DNA of 64,000 nucleotides from Pseudomonas inefficax (GTDB taxonomy: Bacteria > Pseudomonadota > Gammaproteobacteria > Pseudomonadales > Pseudomonadaceae). Shown piece after piece: positions 8,998-17,514 of this stretch (positions are counted from its first letter, which is position 1; the number at the start of each line of letters is the position of its first letter). The stretch spans positions 1-64,000 of the forward strand of contig NZ_OPYN01000187.1 in NCBI RefSeq assembly GCF_900277125.1, given 5' to 3'. A program made the translations under genes and the position numbers. Below the pieces are notes generated by a model. It was given only the letters and a program-made list of their open reading frames with translations, made no database searches and had not been told where the DNA came from.

Positions 8998-11751
8998 ATG
9001 TCCAGAAGCCCTATCAACGCTGCCGGCGTGCAGTACGTCCGCGACCATCTGAACCATGTCCCCCGTCCGGACCGCGAAGCCAGCCTCGCCATCCGGCAAT
9101 GGTTGCAGAAACAAGGCCACGACCTCGACCCCGCGCAAATCGATGTAGTCACCCTGCACTACTGCCCGGATGCCAGCGGCGGACATCTCGCTGCCGTAAC
9201 CCGATGCATCAGCCTGCCGCAGGCAGTGCTCGAAAACTGGCAGGGCGAGTCCAACAATGACTTACTGGGTGCCCTGTTTCGCCAGCCCTGGGCCGGCTCG
9301 CTGCCTGATGGCCCGCTGCGGCTGGTCGACACCCTGCCCGCGCCAGGCGCGTTTCGGCAGGGTGCTGGCCATGCGGTGTTCAACGGCCTGTTCCGACGCA
9401 CCACGCCGCAGCGTCTTGACCCCTCTACGCACCTGCCGATTGCCGCAGAAGGCTTTCAGCGCTTTATCGAAGACCTGGACTTCCACACACCGTTCAAGGC
9501 CCAGCTGGACCGCTACTGGGAGACGCACCTGCAGAGCCACCGGCTTGCCAGCAAACTGAATTTCATCGCGGCGTGCAACAAGCAGGTCAGCCAAGGCAGC
9601 CTCAGCGAGGCCGCCAGGAAGCTTATATGGCAAGCCGCCGGGTTGCTGCCAAGCAACCGCAAGCTGCGCCAGAGCACGCTCAACATTTATGGCTACGCCG
9701 CTACCGACCTGCTGTACCTGAACGACCCCGGCAGCGACCTGAGCATACTCTACGTGCCCGGTAACAGCTCGCCGTTGCTGGAGTTTGCAAGCCAGGCGCA
9801 GTTGCAGGACTGGGTCGGCAAACAGTGCAAGGACCCGCTCAAACGTCAGGCGCTGAAGCAGCACTTCCGTCTCGCCGACTGCCCTCAGGGGCTGGAGTTC
9901 AGTGGCCTGGACACGGCTCTTGAAGGCCTGGCTGCATACCCTGCCCGCCATCGGCTACCGCCTGAGCATGGTTACTTCAATGATGACGGTACCTGGCCGC
10001 CGCAGTTGTACGTCAATTACAAACCCGACACGTACAGCCCGCAGATCGAAGGCGATGTGTTCCAGGCCCTGGCCGAACGCCAGCGCCAACGCAGCTACGA
10101 CGACGCCGACTTCCTCATCACCCGCGACAGCCAGGTCAGCAAAGCCCGCTGGCTAGGTTACCTGACCAGCACGCTCAACCTGCTGGCGCCACTTTGCCTG
10201 GTCGTACCCGGCCTGGCGCCGCTGCTGGCGGTGGGCGGCATCGCGCAACTGGGCCTGGGGCTGGACCAGGCGATCAATGGCAAGTCCCTGCAAAAGCGGC
10301 AAGACGGTGTCGGCGAGGTTGTCTGGGGCCTGTTCAATGCCGTGCCCCTGGCTATCAGCGGCGTCGCCAGGGCCAAGGCGCTGTTCGAATTCAAAAGCGA
10401 TGGCTTCGTACCGCCGGTGCGGCTCAACGAGCAGATCGGCTACCCCTTGAGCCCGGTTTCGCCACCGCATATCCCCGAGCCGGAAGGTGCGCGCTACTTC
10501 CATTTGCCTGAGGCAATCGCGCCCCTTCCGGACTGCGACCAGGCCATTGCCGATTCGGTTATCCGCACGCCGCTGTATGGCATCGACATAGACCACCTCG
10601 ATGCCAGCATCGATACCTACAACGAGCGTGTGGTCTACGACCTGGACCGGGATGTGTTCATCCGTGAACAGGACCTGAACGAAGTCGCCCCAACCGGCTA
10701 CGTTGCCCGGCCCGGCAGCCGGGACCTGCAGCCGCTGCGTAACGCGCGTACCGTCACCAACGCCATGCGCAGCCGTAGCCTGCGCGCCTTGGGCGTGGAC
10801 CTTGCGCTGCCGGTGCAAGTGCCAACGCTGGCAGCCGACAGCTACCCTATCACGAAAAAAATCAGTTGCCTGTGGGTCGGCGATAAGCTCATCAGCCCTG
10901 AACTTCTGGCCAACCTGGGCAGCAATGCCCAACGGCTCAATGGCAGTGAATACAGCTTCCGGCTATTCCTTTCCAAGGCGTCACCCGCCGCCTATACGGA
11001 AAACCTGGCCCTGCTGGCTGCGCAGGCCCCCGGCCTGCAAGTGCTGCCACTGGAAGAACAGGCATTCTTTCGGGCATTTCGCCAGAGCAAGTACCATGCC
11101 CAGTACGACGCCGCGCTGGATGGCAATGGCGGCATCGCCAGCAACTTTGCGTCGGCCTCCGATGTACTGCGCTACCCGATGCTGCACCATGAAGGGGGCT
11201 TGTACATGGATGTCGACGACAGCCTGCTGGCCCTGGGGCAATACCCACAGGTGGCCAACGGACGACCTGTCGGCAGCCCGGGCGAAGCCATCGATCAGGT
11301 GGCGCTGTGTACCACAGCCGACGGCCTGCTGCTGGCACCGCCCATGTCCAACGAAAAGATGGGCATGAACTGCCTGTACAACACCAGCCTGATTGGTAGC
11401 CACCCCGGCAACCCGACCCTGGAAGCCATTTCCGAGGAGATGCACGCCCGCTATCAGGCCAACAAAGAGTTCTACGACAGCAAGCCCAGCCTGGCCGAAG
11501 ACCCGGCAAGCTTCTACCGCTACGCCAACCGCCTCAGCTACCTGACCGGCCCTGCGCTGATCACCGATATGGTCGACCGCCATTTGCCGGCGCTGGGCAC
11601 CCTGCGGCAGATCACCAACTTGTACGGCATGCCCCACATCAACGCCTATCGCTTCGTCGATCTGCCTGCCAGTCAGGAAGCAATCCGAACGCTGCTACCT
11701 CTCAACCGCTTCGCCAAGGTAGGCGGCAACCACTCGTGGAGCCGCACATGA
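8998..11751 (+). CDS. Putative glycosyltransferase toxin 1: dermonecrotic-toxin-like N-terminus with TcdA/TcdB-like catalytic domain
   Basis: The start at ATG 8998 (MSRSPINAAGVQYVRD) is preceded by a good ribosome site (AAGGTGA) and gives 917 residues; no signal peptide is visible. Residues about 1-380 resemble the DUF6543/dermonecrotic toxin N-terminal region (LLYLNDPGSDLSILYVPGNS). A hydrophobic hairpin follows at about 386-427. Residues about 615-900 look like a GT-A glycosyltransferase of the large clostridial toxin type: W626 in LWVGD, then D722, R725 and D738-V-D740 in ASDVLRYPMLHHEGGLYMDVDD. The spacing equals D270/R273/D286/D288 known in TcdB. Toxins of that type glucosylate Rho-family GTPases, but the target here is unknown. 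It is tightly coupled to a paralogue downstream. Confidence 0.8.
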   Translation: MSRSPINAAGVQYVRDHLNHVPRPDREASLAIRQWLQKQGHDLDPAQIDVVTLHYCPDASGGHLAAVTRCISLPQAVLENWQGESNNDLLGALFRQPWAGSLPDGPLRLVDTLPAPGAFRQGAGHAVFNGLFRRTTPQRLDPSTHLPIAAEGFQRFIEDLDFHTPFKAQLDRYWETHLQSHRLASKLNFIAACNKQVSQGSLSEAARKLIWQAAGLLPSNRKLRQSTLNIYGYAATDLLYLNDPGSDLSILYVPGNSSPLLEFASQAQLQDWVGKQCKDPLKRQALKQHFRLADCPQGLEFSGLDTALEGLAAYPARHRLPPEHGYFNDDGTWPPQLYVNYKPDTYSPQIEGDVFQALAERQRQRSYDDADFLITRDSQVSKARWLGYLTSTLNLLAPLCLVVPGLAPLLAVGGIAQLGLGLDQAINGKSLQKRQDGVGEVVWGLFNAVPLAISGVARAKALFEFKSDGFVPPVRLNEQIGYPLSPVSPPHIPEPEGARYFHLPEAIAPLPDCDQAIADSVIRTPLYGIDIDHLDASIDTYNERVVYDLDRDVFIREQDLNEVAPTGYVARPGSRDLQPLRNARTVTNAMRSRSLRALGVDLALPVQVPTLAADSYPITKKISCLWVGDKLISPELLANLGSNAQRLNGSEYSFRLFLSKASPAAYTENLALLAAQAPGLQVLPLEEQAFFRAFRQSKYHAQYDAALDGNGGIASNFASASDVLRYPMLHHEGGLYMDVDDSLLALGQYPQVANGRPVGSPGEAIDQVALCTTADGLLLAPPMSNEKMGMNCLYNTSLIGSHPGNPTLEAISEEMHARYQANKEFYDSKPSLAEDPASFYRYANRLSYLTGPALITDMVDRHLPALGTLRQITNLYGMPHINAYRFVDLPASQEAIRTLLPLNRFAKVGGNHSWSRT

Positions 11752-14612
11752 ATCTCAACCAGACCATCGTCGGTAGCGCCGGCAAACAACAGGTGCACGG
11801 CGTGCTGGCGCGCCTGCCCCGCCCGGACCGTAGCGCCAGCCTGGCCATCACCGAATGGGCGCGCCAGCAGCAATTGCCGCTGGACCCGGACCAGACGCTG
11901 GCGGTGACCCTGCACTGCAGGTTCGTGCGCGATCGAGGCTGGCTGGCGCAGGTTGTCGAACAGATGACGCTGACCCAGGCGTTGCTGACCAACTGGCAGG
12001 ACCACAGCCTGGACGATGCCGTGCAGCTGGCGTTGCAGCAGGTCATGCGTTCGGTCGGGACGAATATCGACTGGCTCGGGCTTCTGCCAGAGCTTTCGTT
12101 GCCGCACGGCCGCGTGCCCTGGGCTACCGCTTTTGGCAACAGCCAGGTGAAGATCGTCGAGCAACTGCCGAAAAGCGGCCTGTTGCAGGATATCGACACG
12201 CATACGGTCTTCCATGGGCTTTTCCATCAGACCGCGCACAGGCGTTACGACGCCACCACCTACATCCATTTCGACGCCACGGCCTTCCAGCGCTTCATCT
12301 GGCAACTGGACTTCCAGAACGTCTACCTGCGTCAGCTGAGCGACTTCTGGTCGCAAGCCGCTAGCGATTATGCAACGGGTTCATGCATCGCCTACCTGGC
12401 GGCGTGCAACCGGCACGTGTTGCTTGGTTACCTGAGTGAAGCTGGGCGCAGCCTCGCGTGGCGGGCCGCTGGCGTGCAACGCTGGCAACATGACCGGGCC
12501 CTGCAGCGCAATGGCGTGGATGCCAGGTTGCTGAGCATCAATGGGTACCGCTCCAGCGACATTCTGTGCCTCAGCGATGCCGCCAGCGGCCTGACCCTGC
12601 TGTACATTCCCGGCAACGCGGCACCGCTGCATGAGTTTCGCAATGCCGGAGCGATGCGCGCCTGGCTGGCCCGACAATGTCGGGACCGCGCAAAGCGGGC
12701 CGCGCTGCTCAGTCACTTCAACGCCGCCGATGTTCCCGACCGCCTGGGCCGTTCCGGGCTGGCCACCATTCTCAAGGGCATGGCCGACTTCCCTCCGCGC
12801 CGCTTGATCCTACCTGCAACCAGCGTGTACCGCCTGGTCAGGGTATGGAACCCGCATACCCTGATCAATTACCAAGCCGAGCGCTACAGCCCGCGTATCG
12901 AACGCGACCTGTTCAGCGCCTTCACCCTCGCCCAGCAACGCCGCAGCCAAGCCGATGCCAGGTACCTGATCACCCGGGACAGCGAAGTGACCAAAGCCAG
13001 GTGGCGGGGCTACTTCTATCTGACCATGAACCTGGTGACGCCTTTTTTGCTGGTGGTGCCCGAACTCGCCCCACTCATGGCCATCGCCGGCGCTGCGCAG
13101 TTTGGCGTGGGCCTGGACCAGGCTCTCAATGACAAGCTTCTTGAACAACAAGAGGAAGGCGCCGGGCAAGCGCTGTTCGGGCTGCTGAATGCCGTACCCG
13201 CCATCGTGCAGGGCGCGAGGGCCAGCGAGGCGTTGTTTGGCAGCACGCCATCCGGCTTCGTCAAACCCGTGCGCCTCAACGGTCGGCTTGGCTACCCCCT
13301 AAGCCCGGTTTCCCCGCCACGCTTGCCGGGCATGGAAATGACGCCTTTCTTCCGAGAGTTGGCTGCAGCGGGCGATGAGATAGCAGCCGCCAAACCCGGT
13401 GCCGATCCGCATATCGCCCGCTGTGTGATACGGCGCCAGGCGTTCGGCACTGGAGATGAATTGCTGGGCGATGTCGGCCAAGGTCCGCACCCGCTGTACT
13501 ACGACGCGCTGAACGACAGCTTCGTGCTCAAGTACCCCAACGGTACTCGGGGTGCCGCACACTTTGTCGCACGGGCTGACCCGCTGCAGCCCCTTGCCAG
13601 CCAGCTGGTGGCCGATACCGACCCGTTGCGGGAAATCAGCCCCGCATCACGCTCGCGCACATTGCGTGCCCTGGGCGTCGACCTGCAATTACCGCTTGAC
13701 CTCGACGCGCTGGCAACATCCAACGGTATGCCCGTGCCTCGGCAGATCTTCCATCTGTGGGTCGGCGACCGGGTGATTGCCGGGGACTATCTTGCAGCCC
13801 TGGACAACAACATCAGGGCCCTGCGTAACAGCGACTTTTCCCTGAAGCTGTACCTGTCCAACGTCAATCCCGAAGCCTTCGAGCAAAACATGGCATTGCT
13901 GCAGGGCCGAATGCGCGATGGCTTGAAGGTATCCACGCTGGAGCACCAGACATTCTACCGGCAATTCAGCGAAAGCGAGTACTTCGAGCAATATCGGGCC
14001 GCCATTGACGGCAACGGGGGTGTCGCGAGCAATTTCTCATCGGCCTCGGACATTCTGCGCTACCGGATCTTGCACAGTGAGGGCGGCATATACCTGGACA
14101 TGGACGACCACCTGCTGGCTGCGCCGGACGCAAGGGGGCAGCTGCGGGCGAAGATCGACACGGTCTCGCTCAGCGTTCCGATCGACGGCCTGTTACTGCG
14201 CAGCCCGGTGTGTAACGCTCAGTTGGGCATGTACACCAGTTACAACACCAGCATGATCGGCAGCCGCGCGTTCAACCCGGTGCTCGATGCAATCTCTGAC
14301 GAGATGCTCAGCCGCTACCTCACCCCCGAAGGGCGGGAATTCTACTCGACGCCAAAGCCGGCCCGGCAGGACGAAACCGGCTTCCGGGCCTACACCCGCA
14401 AGCTCAACCAGCTCACCGGCCCGGCGGTGCTCAACCACGTGATCGAGCAACGCCTGCCAGAGCTCTATACCTTCAGGCAGGTGGCGGACCTGGCGAATAT
14501 GCACACCCTGCATTACGAAGCGTTGATCGACGAACAGGCGCAACGGCGAGCGGAGCTGCGCTTGTTACCACTGGAGGAAGTGGCGGTAGCGGGCAATGCG
14601 CAGGGCTATTGA
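11748..14612 (+). CDS. Putative glycosyltransferase toxin 2: tandem paralogue with TcdA/TcdB-like domain
   Basis: This 954-residue protein is a diverged tandem copy of its upstream neighbour; for example LARLPRPDRSASLAITEWA compares with LNHVPRPDREASLAIRQW near the N-termini. The start taken is the ATG at 11748, overlapping the previous stop (ATGA) and 7 bases after GGAG. A GTG at 11736 is an alternative. It has the same plan: DUF6543-like N-terminus, hydrophobic hairpin at about 421-461, and a catalytic domain with W671 (LWVGD), D768/R771 and D784-M-D786 in ASDILRYRILHSEGGIYLDMDD. All predicted nucleotide-sugar and metal ligands are kept, so it is probably active. The C-terminal tail differs from paralogue 1. 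No signal peptide and no obvious immunity gene are seen. Confidence 0.8.
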   Translation: MNLNQTIVGSAGKQQVHGVLARLPRPDRSASLAITEWARQQQLPLDPDQTLAVTLHCRFVRDRGWLAQVVEQMTLTQALLTNWQDHSLDDAVQLALQQVMRSVGTNIDWLGLLPELSLPHGRVPWATAFGNSQVKIVEQLPKSGLLQDIDTHTVFHGLFHQTAHRRYDATTYIHFDATAFQRFIWQLDFQNVYLRQLSDFWSQAASDYATGSCIAYLAACNRHVLLGYLSEAGRSLAWRAAGVQRWQHDRALQRNGVDARLLSINGYRSSDILCLSDAASGLTLLYIPGNAAPLHEFRNAGAMRAWLARQCRDRAKRAALLSHFNAADVPDRLGRSGLATILKGMADFPPRRLILPATSVYRLVRVWNPHTLINYQAERYSPRIERDLFSAFTLAQQRRSQADARYLITRDSEVTKARWRGYFYLTMNLVTPFLLVVPELAPLMAIAGAAQFGVGLDQALNDKLLEQQEEGAGQALFGLLNAVPAIVQGARASEALFGSTPSGFVKPVRLNGRLGYPLSPVSPPRLPGMEMTPFFRELAAAGDEIAAAKPGADPHIARCVIRRQAFGTGDELLGDVGQGPHPLYYDALNDSFVLKYPNGTRGAAHFVARADPLQPLASQLVADTDPLREISPASRSRTLRALGVDLQLPLDLDALATSNGMPVPRQIFHLWVGDRVIAGDYLAALDNNIRALRNSDFSLKLYLSNVNPEAFEQNMALLQGRMRDGLKVSTLEHQTFYRQFSESEYFEQYRAAIDGNGGVASNFSSASDILRYRILHSEGGIYLDMDDHLLAAPDARGQLRAKIDTVSLSVPIDGLLLRSPVCNAQLGMYTSYNTSMIGSRAFNPVLDAISDEMLSRYLTPEGREFYSTPKPARQDETGFRAYTRKLNQLTGPAVLNHVIEQRLPELYTFRQVADLANMHTLHYEALIDEQAQRRAELRLLPLEEVAVAGNAQGY

Positions 14613-14670
14613 TGCACAGGGAGCCGTGAAGCGAGCCGGGACAACCTCGTTGACCAGGCCGGTAACAAAT

Positions 14671-14690
14671 CGGGCGACCTGCGTCGCCCG
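14671..14690 (-). terminator. Rho-independent terminator after the DUF2802 gene
   Basis: An 8-base-pair perfect stem (CGGGCGAC/GTCGCCCG) with a 4-base loop lies 5 bases beyond the DUF2802 stop. On the minus strand it is followed by ATTTGTT. It separates the che operon from the convergent toxin-like gene. Confidence 0.7.
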
Positions 14691-14695
14691 ATGCT

Positions 14696-15091
14696 TCAAC
14701 CGCTGCGGTGCAGCTTGCTCATCAGCTCCGCCTCGGCCTGGGTCAGGCCGCAGCTTTCGGTCAGTTCGGCCACGCTGGCACCCATGCCCACCAGCTTGGC
14801 CGCCTGGGTGAAGGTGACGTTGTGCGGGTCGCGCTGCTCCAACTGCTGGATCTTGTCGGGCAGCGGGGCAACCGCCATGCGCAGCTCGTGCAGCGCCTCG
14901 CCCATGCGCACGGTACCGTTCTGGTAGTCGTCCAGGCGTTTGGCAAGGTCCTTGATGCGCTGGTCACGCAGCGCATCACCCTCTGCCTGCTGCGCAGCCA
15001 GCTCGCGCTGGCGCTTGCTGTAGTTGAGGAAAAACCACAGGCTCAGCGCCCAGACCAGCGCCAGGAAGATGACAGCAACCTCTAGGATCAA
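14696..15091 (-). CDS. DUF2802 protein at the end of the chemotaxis operon
   Basis: The 131-residue protein has an N-terminal membrane helix (residues 3-22, LEVAVIFLALVWALSLWFFL), a coiled-coil-like charged segment, and the C-terminal DUF2802 region (FTQAAKLVGMGASVAELTESCGLTQAEAELMSKLHR) that resembles a small helix-turn-helix. It lies one base after cheW and is the last gene of the operon; a terminator hairpin follows. DUF2802 genes are regular companions of cheW in pseudomonads but have no firmly assigned function. Confidence 0.85.
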   Translation of the reverse strand: MILEVAVIFLALVWALSLWFFLNYSKRQRELAAQQAEGDALRDQRIKDLAKRLDDYQNGTVRMGEALHELRMAVAPLPDKIQQLEQRDPHNVTFTQAAKLVGMGASVAELTESCGLTQAEAELMSKLHRSG

Positions 15092-15092
15092 C

Positions 15093-15572
15093 TCAGATGT
15101 TCTCCAGCTCGGACCATTCTTCCTCGGTCATCATCTTGTCCAGCTCGACCAGGATCAGCAGTTCGCCATTCTTGTTGCAAACGCCCTGGATGAACTTGGC
15201 CGACTCTTCGTTACCCACGTTCGGCGCGGTCTCGATCTCGGACTGGCGCAGGTACACCACCTCGGCCACGCTGTCGACCAGGATACCGACCACTTGCTTG
15301 TCCGCCTCGATGATGACGATACGGGTGTTGTCGGTGACTTCGGTCGGCATCAGGCCAAAGCGCTGGCGGGTGTCGATCACGGTCACCACGTTGCCGCGCA
15401 GGTTGATGATGCCCAGCACGTAGCTAGGCGCACCCGGCACCGGGGCGATCTCGGTGTAGCGCAACACTTCCTGCACCTGCATCACATTGATGCCGTAGGA
15501 CTCATTGTCCAGACGGAAGGTAACCCACTGCAGGATCGGATCTTCGGAACCTTGTGCAGACGACTTTTTCAT
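15093..15572 (-). CDS. cheW: Chemotaxis adaptor CheW
   Basis: CheW couples chemoreceptors to the kinase CheA in the polar array. The start at ATG 15572 (MKKSSAQGSEDPILQWVTFR) has a purine-rich ribosome site and gives 159 residues. The CheW fold is complete: WVTFRLDNESYGINVMQVQEVLR at the start, then the receptor/CheA-binding core with GIINLRGNVVTVIDTRQRFG and the closing NKNGELLILVELDKMM. It sits 41 bases after the ParP-like gene, within the che-mot-par operon. Longer upstream in-frame extensions overlap the ParP-like gene and are unlikely. Confidence 0.97.
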   Translation of the reverse strand: MKKSSAQGSEDPILQWVTFRLDNESYGINVMQVQEVLRYTEIAPVPGAPSYVLGIINLRGNVVTVIDTRQRFGLMPTEVTDNTRIVIIEADKQVVGILVDSVAEVVYLRQSEIETAPNVGNEESAKFIQGVCNKNGELLILVELDKMMTEEEWSELENI

Positions 15573-15613
15573 TCCCCTACCCTCAAAATCCGCCATCGGC
15601 GGTGTGTTCGGTG

Positions 15614-16507
15614 TCATTTCTGTTTGGCGTGCATCTGCTTGACCGCCCCACTGGCGATCAGCTCGGCCAGTGCTGCGACGTCGAGCAGTGCACACATGTG
15701 TTCAATCACCGTGCCGGCCAGCCAGGGGCGCTGGCCACGCTGGCTGCGCCACTTGATCTCGGACGGGTCCAGGCGCAGCGAGCGGCTGACCTGGTGCACG
15801 GCCAGCCCCCATTCGTAGCCCTGCACGGAAATCACGTATTGCAGGCCCTGGCGAAAATCATCGCGGTAGCGATCTGGCATCACCCAACGCGCGGTATCCA
15901 GCACCTTCAGGTTGCCGGCCTGGCAGGCCAGGATGCCGAGGAACCAGTCGGGCTGGCCGAACAGCGGTGTCAGTTCCTGGCCGGCCAGGGTATAGATCGA
16001 GCCCAGGCACACCAGTGGCACCGCCAGGGTCAGGCCGGCCACATCGAACAGCAGGCATTCGAACGGCTCGGCGGCCCAGGCCGGGCGGCCATCGACCGTG
16101 GCCGGGGGCACGGGCACTTGCGGCCCCGGCAGGTGCACATCGACCAGCGGCACTGCCGGTTCCACGGTTTGTTCTTCGACCAGCACCGGGATGCTGGCCT
16201 CGGCCACCACTTCGCGCTCTACCACCGTCACCACCGGCGCTTCTATCGGCATCACGCGGGGCAGCACCGCCAGCCTGGGCTCGGCGAACGGCCGTGGTGC
16301 GGGGCTGACGGTTGCTTCGGCCGATGCCGGCCTGGCTTGCTGCAAGGCATCACGCGCCTGCTCTTCGCGCACCGCTTCGGCGAACTCATCCGCCGCTGCC
16401 GGCGGCTCGAACAGGTCTTCGGCTTCGGTGGCCTCCTGCAGCAGGCCATCAAGGTACGACTGCAGGGCCATCTGTGGCCGGTTGCTGGTTTGCCGGGTCT
16501 GGGTCAT
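15614..16507 (-). CDS. ParP-like CheW-domain protein (chemosensory array localisation)
   Basis: This 297-residue protein has a long, proline- and valine-rich, probably disordered N-terminal half (residues 1-150). A C-terminal CheW-like domain follows (FECLLFDVAGLTLAVPLVCLGSIY...GILACQAGNLKVLDTARWVM). This arrangement and its position beside a ParA-family gene match ParP, which in Vibrio ties CheA arrays to the polar ParC ATPase; the function here is inferred from that. The start at ATG 16507 overlaps the stop of the ParA-like gene by one base (TGATG). Its likely docking partner is the repeat-bearing linker of CheA in the same operon. Confidence 0.85.
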   Translation of the reverse strand: MTQTRQTSNRPQMALQSYLDGLLQEATEAEDLFEPPAAADEFAEAVREEQARDALQQARPASAEATVSPAPRPFAEPRLAVLPRVMPIEAPVVTVVEREVVAEASIPVLVEEQTVEPAVPLVDVHLPGPQVPVPPATVDGRPAWAAEPFECLLFDVAGLTLAVPLVCLGSIYTLAGQELTPLFGQPDWFLGILACQAGNLKVLDTARWVMPDRYRDDFRQGLQYVISVQGYEWGLAVHQVSRSLRLDPSEIKWRSQRGQRPWLAGTVIEHMCALLDVAALAELIASGAVKQMHAKQK

Positions 16508-17295
16508 CAGGCCACCTGCGCCGCAGTCTTGTAGGTCAGCAGGTGCTTGAGCAGCGCGCGATAGGCAATCAGCCCGCGGCTCTTGCTGTCGAATTGCGAG
16601 GGCGTGACGCCCTTGCGGCTGGCATCGCGCAGGCGCGTATCCACCGGGATGTAGCCCTGCCACACCTGCTGGTCGTAGGTGTCACGCAGCAGCTTGAGGG
16701 TGGCCAGCGAGGCCTGGGTGCGGCGGTCGAACAGGGTCGGCACGATCTGATAAGGCAGCGCCTGCTTGCGCGAGCGGTTGACCATGGCTAGGGTACCGAC
16801 CATGCGCTCCAGGCCCTTGACCGCGAGAAATTCGGTTTGCACCGGGATCACCAGCTGCTGGCTGGCCGCCAGGGCATTGACCATCAGCACGCCGAGCAAG
16901 GGTGGGCTGTCGATCAGCGCATAGTCGAAATCCTGCCACAGCTGCGCCAGACTCTTGGCGATCACCAGGCCCAGGCCGTTCTGCCCCGGTGACTGGCGCT
17001 CCAGCACCGCCAGTGCGGTACTCGATGGCAGCAGCGAGATGCGTTCGTCACTGGTAGGCAGCAGCAGTTGCCCGGGCAGGCCCTCGGGTACCGCGCCCTT
17101 GTGCAGGAACAGGTCGTAGCAGCTGTGCTCCAGGGCATCGGGGTTATGCCCGAAATAGCTGGTCATCGAGCCGTGCGGGTCGAGGTCGACAACGACCACG
17201 CGCTTGCCGGCCTCGGCCAGCAGGCCGGCCAGGGCGATGGTAGTGGTGGTCTTGCCGACGCCACCTTTTTGATTGGCTACTGCCCAGACTCTCAT
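16507..17295 (-). CDS. ParA/ParC-family ATPase of the chemotaxis operon
   Basis: This is a 262-residue ParA-family ATPase with the deviant Walker A KGGVGKTTTT near residues 10-19. Walker A' VVVVDLDPHGSMTSYFG and the switch II/Walker B-like YALIDSPPLLGVL are also present. In Vibrio the ParC homologue recruits chemosensory arrays to the cell pole with ParP. The ATG at 17295 is used; a TTG just before it is an alternative. It is followed by the ParP-like gene with a one-base overlap. Upstream, a REP pair lies between it and motD. It should not be confused with the chromosome-partition ParA. Confidence 0.88.
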   Translation of the reverse strand: MRVWAVANQKGGVGKTTTTIALAGLLAEAGKRVVVVDLDPHGSMTSYFGHNPDALEHSCYDLFLHKGAVPEGLPGQLLLPTSDERISLLPSSTALAVLERQSPGQNGLGLVIAKSLAQLWQDFDYALIDSPPLLGVLMVNALAASQQLVIPVQTEFLAVKGLERMVGTLAMVNRSRKQALPYQIVPTLFDRRTQASLATLKLLRDTYDQQVWQGYIPVDTRLRDASRKGVTPSQFDSKSRGLIAYRALLKHLLTYKTAAQVA

Positions 17296-17376
17296 CAAGC
17301 AAACTCTATCTATTGATTTGGCAGGGACACTGCAGGGGCAACTGTCTTGCTCAACATTTGAAAGCCCGCACGCGCC

Positions 17377-17466
17377 CCTGTGGGAGCGGGTTTACCCGCG
17401 AACACCGGCAAAGCCGGTGCCATATACCGAGTCGCTATCTTCGCGGGTAAACCCGCTCCCACAGGG
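17377..17466. repeat. REP palindrome pair between motD and the parA-like gene
   Basis: Inverted REP units with core GCGGGTTTACCCGC and CTCCCACAGG flanks at 17377-17402 and 17440-17466 face away from each other. They fill much of the 219-base gap inside the che operon. A small internal palindrome, CACCGGCAAAGCCGGTG, lies between the arms. Confidence 0.88.
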
Positions 17467-17514
17467 TCGACGGTAACTTCGCGAACCTGTTGCCGGTGCC
17501 AGAGAATTGACGAG

